Shown here: in pieces, positions 1-7,103 of the stretch
Layout: every line of letters begins with the position of its first letter
Position numbering within the stretch: the first letter of the stretch is position 1
Assembly: GCA_910577035.1 (NCBI GenBank)
Contig: CAJTKW010000012.1
Span: 1-36,274 of the forward strand
Direction of reading: 5' to 3'
DNA: 36,274 bases
DNA from: an uncultured Acetatifactor sp.
GTDB taxonomy: Bacteria > Bacillota > Clostridia > Lachnospirales > Lachnospiraceae
Program-made: the position numbers and the translations under genes
Notes under the pieces: generated by a model
Seen by the model: only the letters and a program-made list of their open reading frames with translations
Told to the model about the DNA's origin: nothing
Database searches by the model: none

Positions 1-112
1 CTAGGCGAACTTGTTCGCCTTGAGATTCTTCGAGGAATGACTTAGATTTTCTTTGTCTGCGTCCTAAAGAGGTGGGCTTGCCCCCTCTTGCAGACTTAGA
101 AAATCTTCATTC
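1..112. repeat. Palindromic repeat region at the 3' end of the membrane protein gene
   Basis: This stretch is a series of inverted repeats. A perfect 7-bp stem GGCGAAC/GTTCGCC with a TT loop lies at 4-19. A small stem ATTCT/GGAAT follows at 25-38. A long imperfect inverted repeat has arms at 35-60 and 90-112, pairing as 6 bp, a 3-nt bulge, 9 bp, a TT/TT internal loop and 6 bp. Between the arms, AAGAGG/CCTCTT with GGGC/GCCC forms another stem. The right arm contains the last codons and TAA of the adjacent gene. No T-run follows on the minus strand, so this is not a clear terminator. The first hairpin and its flank resemble 21406-21436. Confidence 0.6.
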
Positions 113-1406
113 CTTTCACATTTCCTATCATTATTTTTATGCTGCCGAGTATCCATAATTGATTGATCCAGAACGTATATTTATAGTCCATGATTCCCGC
201 ACCCTGCATGGTAAAATACAGTACGGTCATCCCCGCCGCAAAGAGCACCATAAGCACCGGAACTCCCCGTCTTAAGACATCCCGCGCCCTCACGAATCCT
301 GCAATCCAGAGTGCCGCCCCCCCTGCAAGCATCAGGAGCAGGGAAACGGCAAACCAGCCGCAGGCCACTCTGACATAATATTTGGTGGCCACCGGCATTT
401 CATTCCTCATAATTTCATAGTTTCTGCCGGAACAGGAATCATATGCGTCTCCTGCCAGCTGCAAAGGCAGAATCAGGGGCGTCACCCCATAGCCCAGCAC
501 ATCCCAGCCGATCTGCTTTATAATCATAGGGGAATGGATCTTCCAGGCATACTCTGTCATCTTTTCCACAAGCGCCTCCCCGTCCTCCGGGGACATGGCT
601 TTTTCCAGCGCCGGCTTCAGGCTTTCTTCCATACTATAGGGATAATAAGAGCTCCGCCAAAGCACATCCTCCGTCAGAATACCCTCTTCCAGTATCCGGC
701 TCCAATCCACCCAGAGCGTAGGCCAGCAGACCCTCTTCGCCAGCATCCAGCGCCACTGCGGGATACCTCCCTCCCCGCCGCTCCCGGAACAGCCGAAGCC
801 AAAACCTGCTGCCGCCACTGCCAGAAAGCAGACGGCTGACACCAATCCCCGCCGGAGCCCTTCCCTGCTCCGAAACATGCCGGGCAGCTTCCGAAGCAGC
901 GAGATCAGCGGCAGAATCGCCCCCGGTATCGCGTATACCGGCCAAAGCAGGCACTGTGCCCCATAACAGGCCAATATTGCCGCAAACGGCCTCAGCCCTG
1001 CACTGTCCTTCTCCTCGTCGGCTTCCCAAAAGAAGGAGAGCTCCAGCAGCTCCAGGGAGCCCACAAAAGAATAGGGAAGCAGCGCCAGATGGCACTGCAT
1101 TGCCATGGGCAGGGTCATGAGTGCCAGACTGCCCCACAGACATACCCGCGCTCCCGCCTGCAGCTTCCTAAGCAGTCTGCAGCCTGCATACAACGCTGCC
1201 CCCGCCTGCATCAGGTATACCAAAGGAAAAAACCGGCCCGCCAGCCGTGTCAAAACCGGATATACCCCTGAGGTAACAGGCGCAAAATCCTGCAATTTCG
1301 TAAAATTACCTGCCATCCAGATCAGCCCCAGGCAAATCTGCAGCGTAAACCCTATGAAAAGTATATTTCTGGCCACAAGCCATATCGCCTCTGCTGCTTT
1401 TTTCAT
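96..1406 (-). CDS. Polytopic membrane protein of unknown function (436 aa)
   Basis: I do not recognise this family. The protein starts MKKAAEAIW and has a hydrophobic first segment at about residues 10-32. Further likely membrane segments lie near 58-75, 86-108, 140-172 and 188-206, and two or three more lie after residue 340. A long, probably extracytoplasmic loop rich in Trp, Tyr and Glu covers about 210-340. No catalytic motif is evident. It lies 27 nt downstream of the SGNH hydrolase on the same strand and is probably cotranscribed, so a shared role in surface glycan or lipid modification is possible, but this is inference from position only. The ribosome site is weak (CAGGAT upstream of ATG). 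The 3' end lies in a palindromic repeat. Confidence 0.6.
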   Translation of the reverse strand: MKKAAEAIWLVARNILFIGFTLQICLGLIWMAGNFTKLQDFAPVTSGVYPVLTRLAGRFFPLVYLMQAGAALYAGCRLLRKLQAGARVCLWGSLALMTLPMAMQCHLALLPYSFVGSLELLELSFFWEADEEKDSAGLRPFAAILACYGAQCLLWPVYAIPGAILPLISLLRKLPGMFRSREGLRRGLVSAVCFLAVAAAGFGFGCSGSGGEGGIPQWRWMLAKRVCWPTLWVDWSRILEEGILTEDVLWRSSYYPYSMEESLKPALEKAMSPEDGEALVEKMTEYAWKIHSPMIIKQIGWDVLGYGVTPLILPLQLAGDAYDSCSGRNYEIMRNEMPVATKYYVRVACGWFAVSLLLMLAGGAALWIAGFVRARDVLRRGVPVLMVLFAAGMTVLYFTMQGAGIMDYKYTFWINQLWILGSIKIMIGNVKGMKIF

Positions 1407-1433
1407 ATATCAGATCCTGTTCCCGCCTGAACT

Positions 1434-2267
1434 CTATTTCAGATATTCCGCGATCTTTTGCGCTATCTTTTCTCTGCCCGCCTCGTTTGGATGCAGCCCG
1501 TCCCTGCTGTACAGCATCCAGTCTTCCCACTCCTCATGGGGAAATAACCCATGGTACAGATCCACAATCTCAATTCCCAGCTCCCCCGCAAGTGCAAGCT
1601 CCGCGTTTACGTAATCCTCCAGCACGCCTCCGCCAAAGTCCGCCGTCTCACAGGTCTCTCCTGCAGTAATATACCAGGTGAAGGGAGGGGTTACAATGAC
1701 AATCCGTGCCCCGGGCCCGGCCTTCTTCAAAGTTCGTACCGCCACCCGCAGCGCCCCCAGAAAGGTATGCTCATTATACGGATTCTCCGGGTCTTCTATG
1801 AGAACTCCCTGCTGATAATCATTGACTCCCTGCTGTATCAGAAAGAGATCCGCGTCGGATAAGTCCAGCTTTTCCAGACCGTCCAGCACTTCCCCGAAAT
1901 ACTCCGTGCTGCTCTCCCGCATAATAACGGACTGCTGTACCCCGAAATCATCGGACTCCACCGCCTTTGCCAGGGCCACCAGCGAAAAGGCCCCTCCGGT
2001 ATAGTCCAAAGTCTTTTTCTGCTCTATCCTGGCAGCACAGGCACCCCCGAACGCAGCATTATATACTGATTTATCCAGCAGACTTCCCAGCCGGGCCGGT
2101 ATCGCTGTCCCGTCCCTGACTTCCCCGAGAATGCTGTCCCCAAAGACTACAATCTGCGCCGCCTGCTCCTTGGGCACTCCCCGCGCCCCCAAAAACAGAA
2201 ACAGGAACAGCACTGCAGACAGCACAGCCGCCGCCCCGCCGCAGATATATTTCACCGGCTTCCTCAT
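1434..2267 (-). CDS. Membrane-anchored SGNH/GDSL hydrolase (277 aa)
   Basis: A GDSL-type esterase/acylhydrolase of the SGNH superfamily. Block I is visible as VVFGDSILGE (nucleophile Ser), block III as GVNDYQQG, and block V as DGLHPNEAG with the catalytic Asp and His. An N-terminal hydrophobic helix (about residues 6-27) suggests export with membrane anchoring, so the catalytic domain would act outside the cell on acyl or acetyl esters; the substrate cannot be read from sequence. The ATG at 2267 is chosen because GGAGGAG lies just upstream; a longer reading frame to 2369 adds 34 residues without a ribosome site. It appears to be the first gene of a two-gene unit with the downstream membrane protein. 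Confidence 0.85.
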   Translation of the reverse strand: MRKPVKYICGGAAAVLSAVLFLFLFLGARGVPKEQAAQIVVFGDSILGEVRDGTAIPARLGSLLDKSVYNAAFGGACAARIEQKKTLDYTGGAFSLVALAKAVESDDFGVQQSVIMRESSTEYFGEVLDGLEKLDLSDADLFLIQQGVNDYQQGVLIEDPENPYNEHTFLGALRVAVRTLKKAGPGARIVIVTPPFTWYITAGETCETADFGGGVLEDYVNAELALAGELGIEIVDLYHGLFPHEEWEDWMLYSRDGLHPNEAGREKIAQKIAEYLK

Positions 2268-2419
2268 ACGGGCTCCTCCAAATCTTTCACCATTTTTCCA
2301 GTTTACCACAAAGACTGCCCTTCCACAAGTAAAACCGACGCAGGCCGGAAGGAGTAACGGCCGGGACATTGTCCAATCAAACCGTTACCGGAGAAGCACA
2401 GGCACCGGCCCCATCCCGA

Positions 2420-2453
2420 AAAGCGAAGAAGCCCCAGCATTCGCTGAGGCTCC
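2420..2453 (-). terminator. Candidate terminator downstream of secDF; rest of the 324-bp gap is featureless
   Basis: A 9-position stem (AGCCCCAGC 2432-2440 with GCTGAGGCT 2445-2453, one mismatch, loop of 4) is followed on the minus strand by TCTTCGCTTTT. It lies about 140 nt past the secDF stop and before the SGNH gene. The T-run is interrupted, so confidence is moderate. The remaining gap 2268-2591 is AT-rich towards secDF, holds a short direct repeat TGTGTCCA at 2521 and 2532, and shows no convincing gene. Confidence 0.4.
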
Positions 2454-2591
2454 TTCACTTTTCTTATGAGGGGGAGATAGTGAGTTCATCAACTATCTGA
2501 AATACATATTACCCTTAAAATGTGTCCAAAGTGTGTCCATTTCCTAATCTAAGTCTTAAAAAGTATTAAAATACCCTATAAATAATATTGC

Positions 2592-4823
2592 CTATTTCTG
2601 TTTTTTGGGTTGTATTTTCGTGCGGAACAGATACCACAGGCCGCCTGCCAGGCAGATGGAGGAATACGTACCACATACAATACCCACCATCAAAGGCAGC
2701 GCAAAGTCACGGATGCTGGTCACACCCAGAATATACAGCACAGCTACCATGATGAAGGTAGTCAGGGAGGTAAAGATACTCCTGGACATGGTCTGGGTAA
2801 TGCTGCGGTTTACCACATCCTTCAGATCTTCCCTGGAGGACATCACTGCCATATTCTCACGGATCCGGTCGAAAATAACGATGGTTGCATTGATCGAGTA
2901 ACCCACAATGGTCAGCATACAAGCCACGAAGGTATTGCTGACGGACACCCTGGCCGCCGCGTAGAAGGCAAGCACCACCAACACATCGTGAAGCAGTGCA
3001 ATAATGCTGCTGACACCGAAGCGGAGATCCTTGAACCTGATCCTGATATAGATCAGCATACATACGATGGCTACCACCACCGCAATTACGGTGTCGGACT
3101 TCATCTCGTTACTGATGGTGGAGCTGATGGTCTCGGAGGTGATCTTACTCTCCTCGATGCCCCAGTCCTCCATGAGCATCCGGTTAATTGCCTCTCTCTG
3201 CTCCACGGTCAGGGAACTGGTCTTAAAGATGACCTCGTCGGAATCCTGCACGGTCTGAATCTGTACCGCACTTCCCGTAATATTCTCGATCCCGGGCACA
3301 ATCTTTTCATTTGCCGTCTCCAGGCTGATCTTCTCGTTAAATACCACCGTGGTCTGAGTGCCGCCCTTAAATTCCAGGCTGTAATTCAGGGCATCGCCGG
3401 TCTGGGCCTTGCTTACGCCCATGACCACAAATCCCGCCACGATCACTGCCAGGGAAATACCGAAGAAAATGCCCTTCCTGGAAAGCAGATCCAGGCTTTT
3501 GTGTTCCCTGCCTACACCGTAGAGCTTTTCACTCTTCAGGCCGATGGCATAAAAAGCATACAGGATATATCTGGTCACCACCAGGGCCGTAAACATGGAA
3601 ACCGCAATACCAAGGGCAAGGGTCTGGGCAAAGCCCTTCACGGTTCCGGGTCCTAAGAGCAGCAGCACGCCCGCCGCCAGCAGGGTGGTAATATTACCGT
3701 CCACAATGGCCGAAAGAGCCTTGTTAAATCCCACCTTCACCGCTTCCCGCACGGTCTTTCCCACGGCAAGCTCCTCTCTGATCCGGGCGAAAATAATCAC
3801 ATTTGCGTCCACCGCCATTCCGATGGACAGGATAATGCCGGCGATACCGGACAGGGTCAGCGTCATGTCAAAGCCCCTTAACAACAGCACCACCAGAGCC
3901 GTATAGGCAAGCAGCGCAATGGCGGAAGCCAGACCGGGAATCCGGTACATAAGAATCATGAACAGCATTACCAGGCACAGGCCGATAAATCCTGCTTTCA
4001 GACTTGTGGAGATGGCATCCACCCCCAGCTGGGCGCCCACTACCTTGGAATGCAGCTCCTCCAGCTCCAGCTTCAGGCCGCCGATACGGATGGTGGAAGC
4101 CAGGTTCTCCGCCCGCTCAAAGGATTCCATGGGTGAAATCTGGGCATTGCCGTCGGTAATGACTGCCTCCACCCCGGGGGCGCTGATGATGGCTCCGTCG
4201 TAATAGATGGCCAGGGATTCCCCCTTTTCCTTTGCGTTCCGGGTAGCGTCTGCAAATTTCTGCCTGCCTTCCTCGGTCATGGTAAGGCTGACGGCATACC
4301 GCACGTTCCCCATCTGCTGATCCCGCAGGCTGCCTGCCTGAGCATCCGCCACATCGGTGCCCGTGAGCACCACAGATCCGTCCGCCAGCAGCTCGTCAAT
4401 GGTTTTATTCATTGTATAGGTATATCTGTCATAGTTGGTTTTGCCCTCGGAATCCGTCTGGGCAATGAAGTACAGTGCCCCGGGCCGCCCCAGCTCCTGC
4501 AGGATGGCATTGGCATCACTGACACCCGGGATCTCAATGTTGAGCCTGTCGGTGCCCTCCTGATATACAATCGCCTCCGTGCTGTACTGCTCCACACGCT
4601 TCTGCAGCTTTTCCCTGGTGTCCGCCATATCCGTGGCGCTGGGCGTCTCGTCCCCCACCACCTGGTAAGTAATGCTGACACCACCTGCCAGGTCAAGCCC
4701 CAGCTTGATGGTAGACGCACTGCCGTCTCCCGCCGCATTGACACCGAATATGTCAACATAGGTCACACCCACGAGAAGCAGCAGGATACAAAGCAGTATT
4801 ACAATAGCCTTGTTCTTTTTCAT
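2592..4823 (-). CDS. secDF: Protein translocase subunit SecDF (fused SecD-SecF, 743 aa)
   Basis: A proton-motive-force-driven accessory of the Sec translocon that helps pull secreted proteins across the membrane. The SecD half (about 1-435) has an N-terminal membrane helix, the LGLDLAGGVSITYQV opening, a large extracytoplasmic domain and the SIGMAVDANVIIFARIREE transmembrane motif near residue 335. The SecF half (about 445-743) begins with a new helix, then the KGGTQTTVVF segment and the VGYSINATIVIFDRIREN motif near 640. Twelve membrane helices are expected for the family. The gene starts with ATG 24 nt after the SCIFF maturase stop, preceded by AAAGGA, and is very likely cotranscribed with it. 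Other clostridia also keep secD/secF beside the SCIFF genes, which suggests a link to export of the peptide. Confidence 0.95.
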   Translation of the reverse strand: MKKNKAIVILLCILLLLVGVTYVDIFGVNAAGDGSASTIKLGLDLAGGVSITYQVVGDETPSATDMADTREKLQKRVEQYSTEAIVYQEGTDRLNIEIPGVSDANAILQELGRPGALYFIAQTDSEGKTNYDRYTYTMNKTIDELLADGSVVLTGTDVADAQAGSLRDQQMGNVRYAVSLTMTEEGRQKFADATRNAKEKGESLAIYYDGAIISAPGVEAVITDGNAQISPMESFERAENLASTIRIGGLKLELEELHSKVVGAQLGVDAISTSLKAGFIGLCLVMLFMILMYRIPGLASAIALLAYTALVVLLLRGFDMTLTLSGIAGIILSIGMAVDANVIIFARIREELAVGKTVREAVKVGFNKALSAIVDGNITTLLAAGVLLLLGPGTVKGFAQTLALGIAVSMFTALVVTRYILYAFYAIGLKSEKLYGVGREHKSLDLLSRKGIFFGISLAVIVAGFVVMGVSKAQTGDALNYSLEFKGGTQTTVVFNEKISLETANEKIVPGIENITGSAVQIQTVQDSDEVIFKTSSLTVEQREAINRMLMEDWGIEESKITSETISSTISNEMKSDTVIAVVVAIVCMLIYIRIRFKDLRFGVSSIIALLHDVLVVLAFYAAARVSVSNTFVACMLTIVGYSINATIVIFDRIRENMAVMSSREDLKDVVNRSITQTMSRSIFTSLTTFIMVAVLYILGVTSIRDFALPLMVGIVCGTYSSICLAGGLWYLFRTKIQPKKQK

Positions 4824-4847
4824 GATTCTTTCGTCCTTTCTGTCTTT

Positions 4848-6269
4848 CTAGCTTTCTTTTTCCGAAACGGGATCCGGGCCTTCCTGCCCTTCCATCTCGG
4901 AAACCTTCAGCATAATCGCGCATTCGATTCTCTTGCGCTGAAGCTCACAGCCTATATCATAGGCATCATTAATATTGCCATGGAAATTGTAGGAGTTGGC
5001 CGCACAGCCGCCGCTGCAGTAAAACTTTGCAAAGCATTTCCTGCACTTATCCCTGGTGTACACATTACAGCTCTTGAACTGGTCCCGGATGTCCTCCCTG
5101 GTGATTCCCTCCCGGACATTTCCCATGAGGAAAACCTCGTTGCCCACAAACTGGTGACAGGGGTAAAAGTCTCCCCAGGGCGTCACGGCCAGATATTCCG
5201 TCCCCGAGCCGCAGCCGGACAGACGCTTTGCCACGCATGGCCCGCCTTCCAAATCTATCATAAAATGAAAGAAATTGAAACCCCTTCCTTCTTTTTTTCT
5301 TTTTATCATTTCCGCCGCCAGCCGATCATACTCCTCCTTCAGCTTAGGCACGTCCGCCTCCTGAATGGCATAGTCGTCCTCCGGCCCGGCTACCACCGGC
5401 TCCACGGAAATCTGCCGAAATCCCTGATCTGCCAGATGAAGGACATCCTCCGCAAAGTCGAGATTATTGTGGGTATAGGTCCCCCGCACGTAATAAGCCG
5501 TCTGCCCCCTGCTTTCCGCCGCCTTCTTAAATTTCGGCAGGATCAGGTCATAGCTTCCCCGGCCTCCCCGGAAGGGACGCATCCTGTCGTTGACCTCCTT
5601 CCGACCGTCGATGCTGAGAACGATATTTGCCATCTCCCTGTTGACAAATTCCATGATTTCATCGTTTAGCAGCACACCGTTGGTAGTCAGGGTAAAGCGG
5701 AACTTTTTGTGATAGGGCTCCTCCAGGCTTCTGCCGTATTCCACCAGCTCCTTTACCACCGGCCAGTTCATCAGCGGCTCCCCGCCGAAGAAATCCACCT
5801 CCAGATTCACTCTGCCGCCGGAGTTTGCCACCAGGAAGTCCAGGGCCTTCTTCCCCACCTCCTGGCTCATCAGCGCCCGCCTGCCGTGGTATTCTCCTTC
5901 CCCGGCAAAGCAGTACCGGCAGGCCAGGTTGCAGTCATGGGCAATGTGCAGGCACAACGCCTTCACCACCGTCTCCCGCTTCTTAAAATCGAAAATATAA
6001 TTTTCATAAATATCCGGGGCAAAAAGCTGCCCCGCCGCCTCCAGCTCCAGCACCTCGTCCACGGCCTCCGTCGCCTCCTGCTCGGAGCAACGGAGGTTTG
6101 CAAGGTTCAAAACCGCCGCCCTGATGGTGGCGGCATCCTTAATCCCCTCGTTTACCAGGGGTTCCACCAGCGGGATCATGTCATAGACAATATCATCCAC
6201 CACATGTACAGACCCGCTGTTTACGTCCATTATTATATTGTACCCGTTACTTTTATACTGATGTATCAC
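4848..6269 (-). CDS. scfB: SCIFF radical SAM maturase (ranthipeptide synthase, 473 aa)
   Basis: A radical SAM/SPASM enzyme that installs thioether crosslinks in the SCIFF precursor. An N-terminal PqqD-like recognition domain (about 1-95) is expected to bind the leader peptide. The radical SAM cluster motif CNLACRYC sits at residues 113-120 (C113, C117, C120), followed by FFGGEP. The C-terminal third is a Cys-rich SPASM/twitch domain (CGSG, YPCHQF, CRKC, CSGGC) that should bind two auxiliary iron-sulfur clusters. The frame is open upstream to a TTG at 6290, but the GTG at 6269 is preferred: it gives the family-typical MIHQYxxNGYN start and has AAAGGGAAG upstream. The gene follows scfA after an intervening hairpin and precedes secDF. 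The closest characterised relative is CteB of Clostridium thermocellum, which makes a Cys-Thr thioether. Confidence 0.93.
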   Translation of the reverse strand: MIHQYKSNGYNIIMDVNSGSVHVVDDIVYDMIPLVEPLVNEGIKDAATIRAAVLNLANLRCSEQEATEAVDEVLELEAAGQLFAPDIYENYIFDFKKRETVVKALCLHIAHDCNLACRYCFAGEGEYHGRRALMSQEVGKKALDFLVANSGGRVNLEVDFFGGEPLMNWPVVKELVEYGRSLEEPYHKKFRFTLTTNGVLLNDEIMEFVNREMANIVLSIDGRKEVNDRMRPFRGGRGSYDLILPKFKKAAESRGQTAYYVRGTYTHNNLDFAEDVLHLADQGFRQISVEPVVAGPEDDYAIQEADVPKLKEEYDRLAAEMIKRKKEGRGFNFFHFMIDLEGGPCVAKRLSGCGSGTEYLAVTPWGDFYPCHQFVGNEVFLMGNVREGITREDIRDQFKSCNVYTRDKCRKCFAKFYCSGGCAANSYNFHGNINDAYDIGCELQRKRIECAIMLKVSEMEGQEGPDPVSEKES

Positions 6270-6291
6270 AGATGTCTTCCCTTTCCACAAA

Positions 6292-6323
6292 GAGCAAGCA
6301 GCGACCTGAATCGCTGCTTGCTC
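6292..6323 (-). terminator. Intergenic hairpin between scfA and scfB (likely attenuator)
   Basis: A perfect 13-bp inverted repeat, GAGCAAGCAGCGA/TCGCTGCTTGCTC with a 6-nt loop, lies 16 nt after the scfA stop and about 20 nt before the scfB GTG. On the minus strand it is followed by only TTTGTGG, so termination is likely partial. Such a hairpin would protect or enrich the short precursor transcript relative to the enzyme transcript, a usual arrangement in RiPP operons. The role is inferred; the stem is seen directly. Confidence 0.7.
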
Positions 6324-6339
6324 CTGACGTCTCCGCCGC

Positions 6340-6483
6340 TTATTTCATCTTCTCACAGCTCTGATTTCCTACTGTACAGGAAGTCTTGCACGCGGACTGG
6401 CAGGATGTCTGGCATTCGCCGCAGCCGCCCTTTTTCACAGACTCCTTCAGATTCCTGGTTGTTAAAGTCTTAATGTGCTTCAT
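6340..6483 (-). CDS. scfA: SCIFF precursor peptide (six cysteines in forty-five residues, 47 aa)
   Basis: A short RiPP precursor starting MKHIKTLTTRNLKESV and ending CEKMK. Cysteines are at residues 21, 24, 28, 32, 36 and 43. This is the SCIFF pattern: a conserved basic leader followed by a Cys-rich core. Thr37 follows Cys36, and Cys32/Thr37 match in number the residues reported to be joined by CteB in the C. thermocellum precursor CteA. The ATG at 6483 has an ideal AAGGAGG ribosome site 8 nt upstream. A promoter at 6532-6559 and a hairpin just downstream frame it as a highly expressed unit. It lies between the TIGR04086-type membrane protein and the maturase. Ranthipeptides of this class have been linked to quorum sensing in solventogenic clostridia; the role here is unknown. 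Confidence 0.95.
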   Translation of the reverse strand: MKHIKTLTTRNLKESVKKGGCGECQTSCQSACKTSCTVGNQSCEKMK

Positions 6484-6531
6484 AATACTTGCCTCCTTAT
6501 CCTTCACTTCTTCGAACTCACAAGCAAATCC

Positions 6532-6559
6532 AGTATATCATAAAATTCTTTTTTGTAAA
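6532..6559 (-). promoter_or_regulatory. Promoter for scfA
   Basis: On the minus strand TTTACA and TATACT are separated by 16 bp, about 50 nt upstream of the scfA start, in the AT-rich gap after the membrane protein gene. It would let the precursor be expressed independently of the upstream gene. Confidence 0.65.
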
Positions 6560-6593
6560 ACACTTTTTTTCAAACTTCCTGCCTGCTTCCTGC

Positions 6594-6971
6594 CTAGCTC
6601 AGCATCCCCCCCAGCATTCCGCCGCCCGCGCATAGCGCGAATGTCGTAAAAAAGGATCTTCCGAAGGTAACGCCGGCCTCACACGCGAAGACGGAAATCA
6701 ACGCCAGAATCAAAAAATAAGCAACCCCTTCCAGCAGCCCCCACAGAAATTTCCGGCTCTTCATTTTCTTTCCTGCCATAAAGCCGGCAAAGAAGGTAGC
6801 TGCCACATAAATCACAATGATTGCGATGGTCACTATCTTTTCCCCGAGCCCCAGCTTATAAAGCAGAAAAGTAAGAAGTACCAGAAAGACCCCTGTTAAT
6901 ATGTAGGAAAATAAAAGACTTTTCAGCAGAAACACTGCCGGTATTCCGCCGCCCTTAGACGATTGTTCCAT
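6594..6971 (-). CDS. TIGR04086 family membrane protein (125 aa)
   Basis: A small four-helix membrane protein: hydrophobic segments at about 12-32, 40-62, 72-90 and 96-120, with a basic KKMKSRK turn between the second and third. The length, topology and position one gene upstream of the SCIFF precursor match the TIGR04086 family, commonly found between yajC and the SCIFF genes in clostridia. Its function is not known; a role in membrane handling of the peptide or in Sec function is inferred from context only. The second ATG (6971) is chosen because GGAGG lies 5 nt upstream; an ATG at 6983 adds MEEI. The gene that often precedes it, yajC, is absent here: upstream is a divergent transporter gene. 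Confidence 0.8.
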   Translation of the reverse strand: MEQSSKGGGIPAVFLLKSLLFSYILTGVFLVLLTFLLYKLGLGEKIVTIAIIVIYVAATFFAGFMAGKKMKSRKFLWGLLEGVAYFLILALISVFACEAGVTFGRSFFTTFALCAGGGMLGGMLS

Positions 6972-7003
6972 GATCTCCTCCATGTCCCTGTACGGATTTT
7001 TTC

Positions 7004-7032
7004 TTTATAGGATATGCTGCATTTACAGTAAA
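7004..7032 (-). promoter_or_regulatory. Promoter for the membrane protein-SCIFF-secDF operon
   Basis: TTTACT and TATAAA on the minus strand, 17 bp apart, about 30 nt upstream of the TIGR04086 gene. It lies back to back with the plus-strand promoter at 7034-7063, so the two divergent units share a compact control region. Confidence 0.6.
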
Positions 7033-7033
7033 C

Positions 7034-7063
7034 TTGACAACAGCTTTTCCTATCATGTATATT
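7034..7063 (+). promoter_or_regulatory. Promoter for the CNNM transporter-DegV unit
   Basis: TTGACA (7034-7039) and TATATT (7058-7063) with an 18-bp spacer, about 40 nt upstream of the TTG start at 7104. Confidence 0.65.
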
Positions 7064-7103
7064 AAGTAGTGCATACTATATTTTTAGGAAAAGGAGTGAT
7101 TTT

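Noticed and set aside
2521..2539. Direct repeat TGTGTCCA as an attachment site
   Set aside because: It is only 8 bp at 11-bp spacing, and no integrase or tRNA gene is near.
2610..3656. Long plus-strand open frame opposite secDF (348 codons)
   Set aside because: It is His/Gln/Arg-rich without domain motifs and lies antisense to a well-conserved gene; a shadow of GC-biased codon use.
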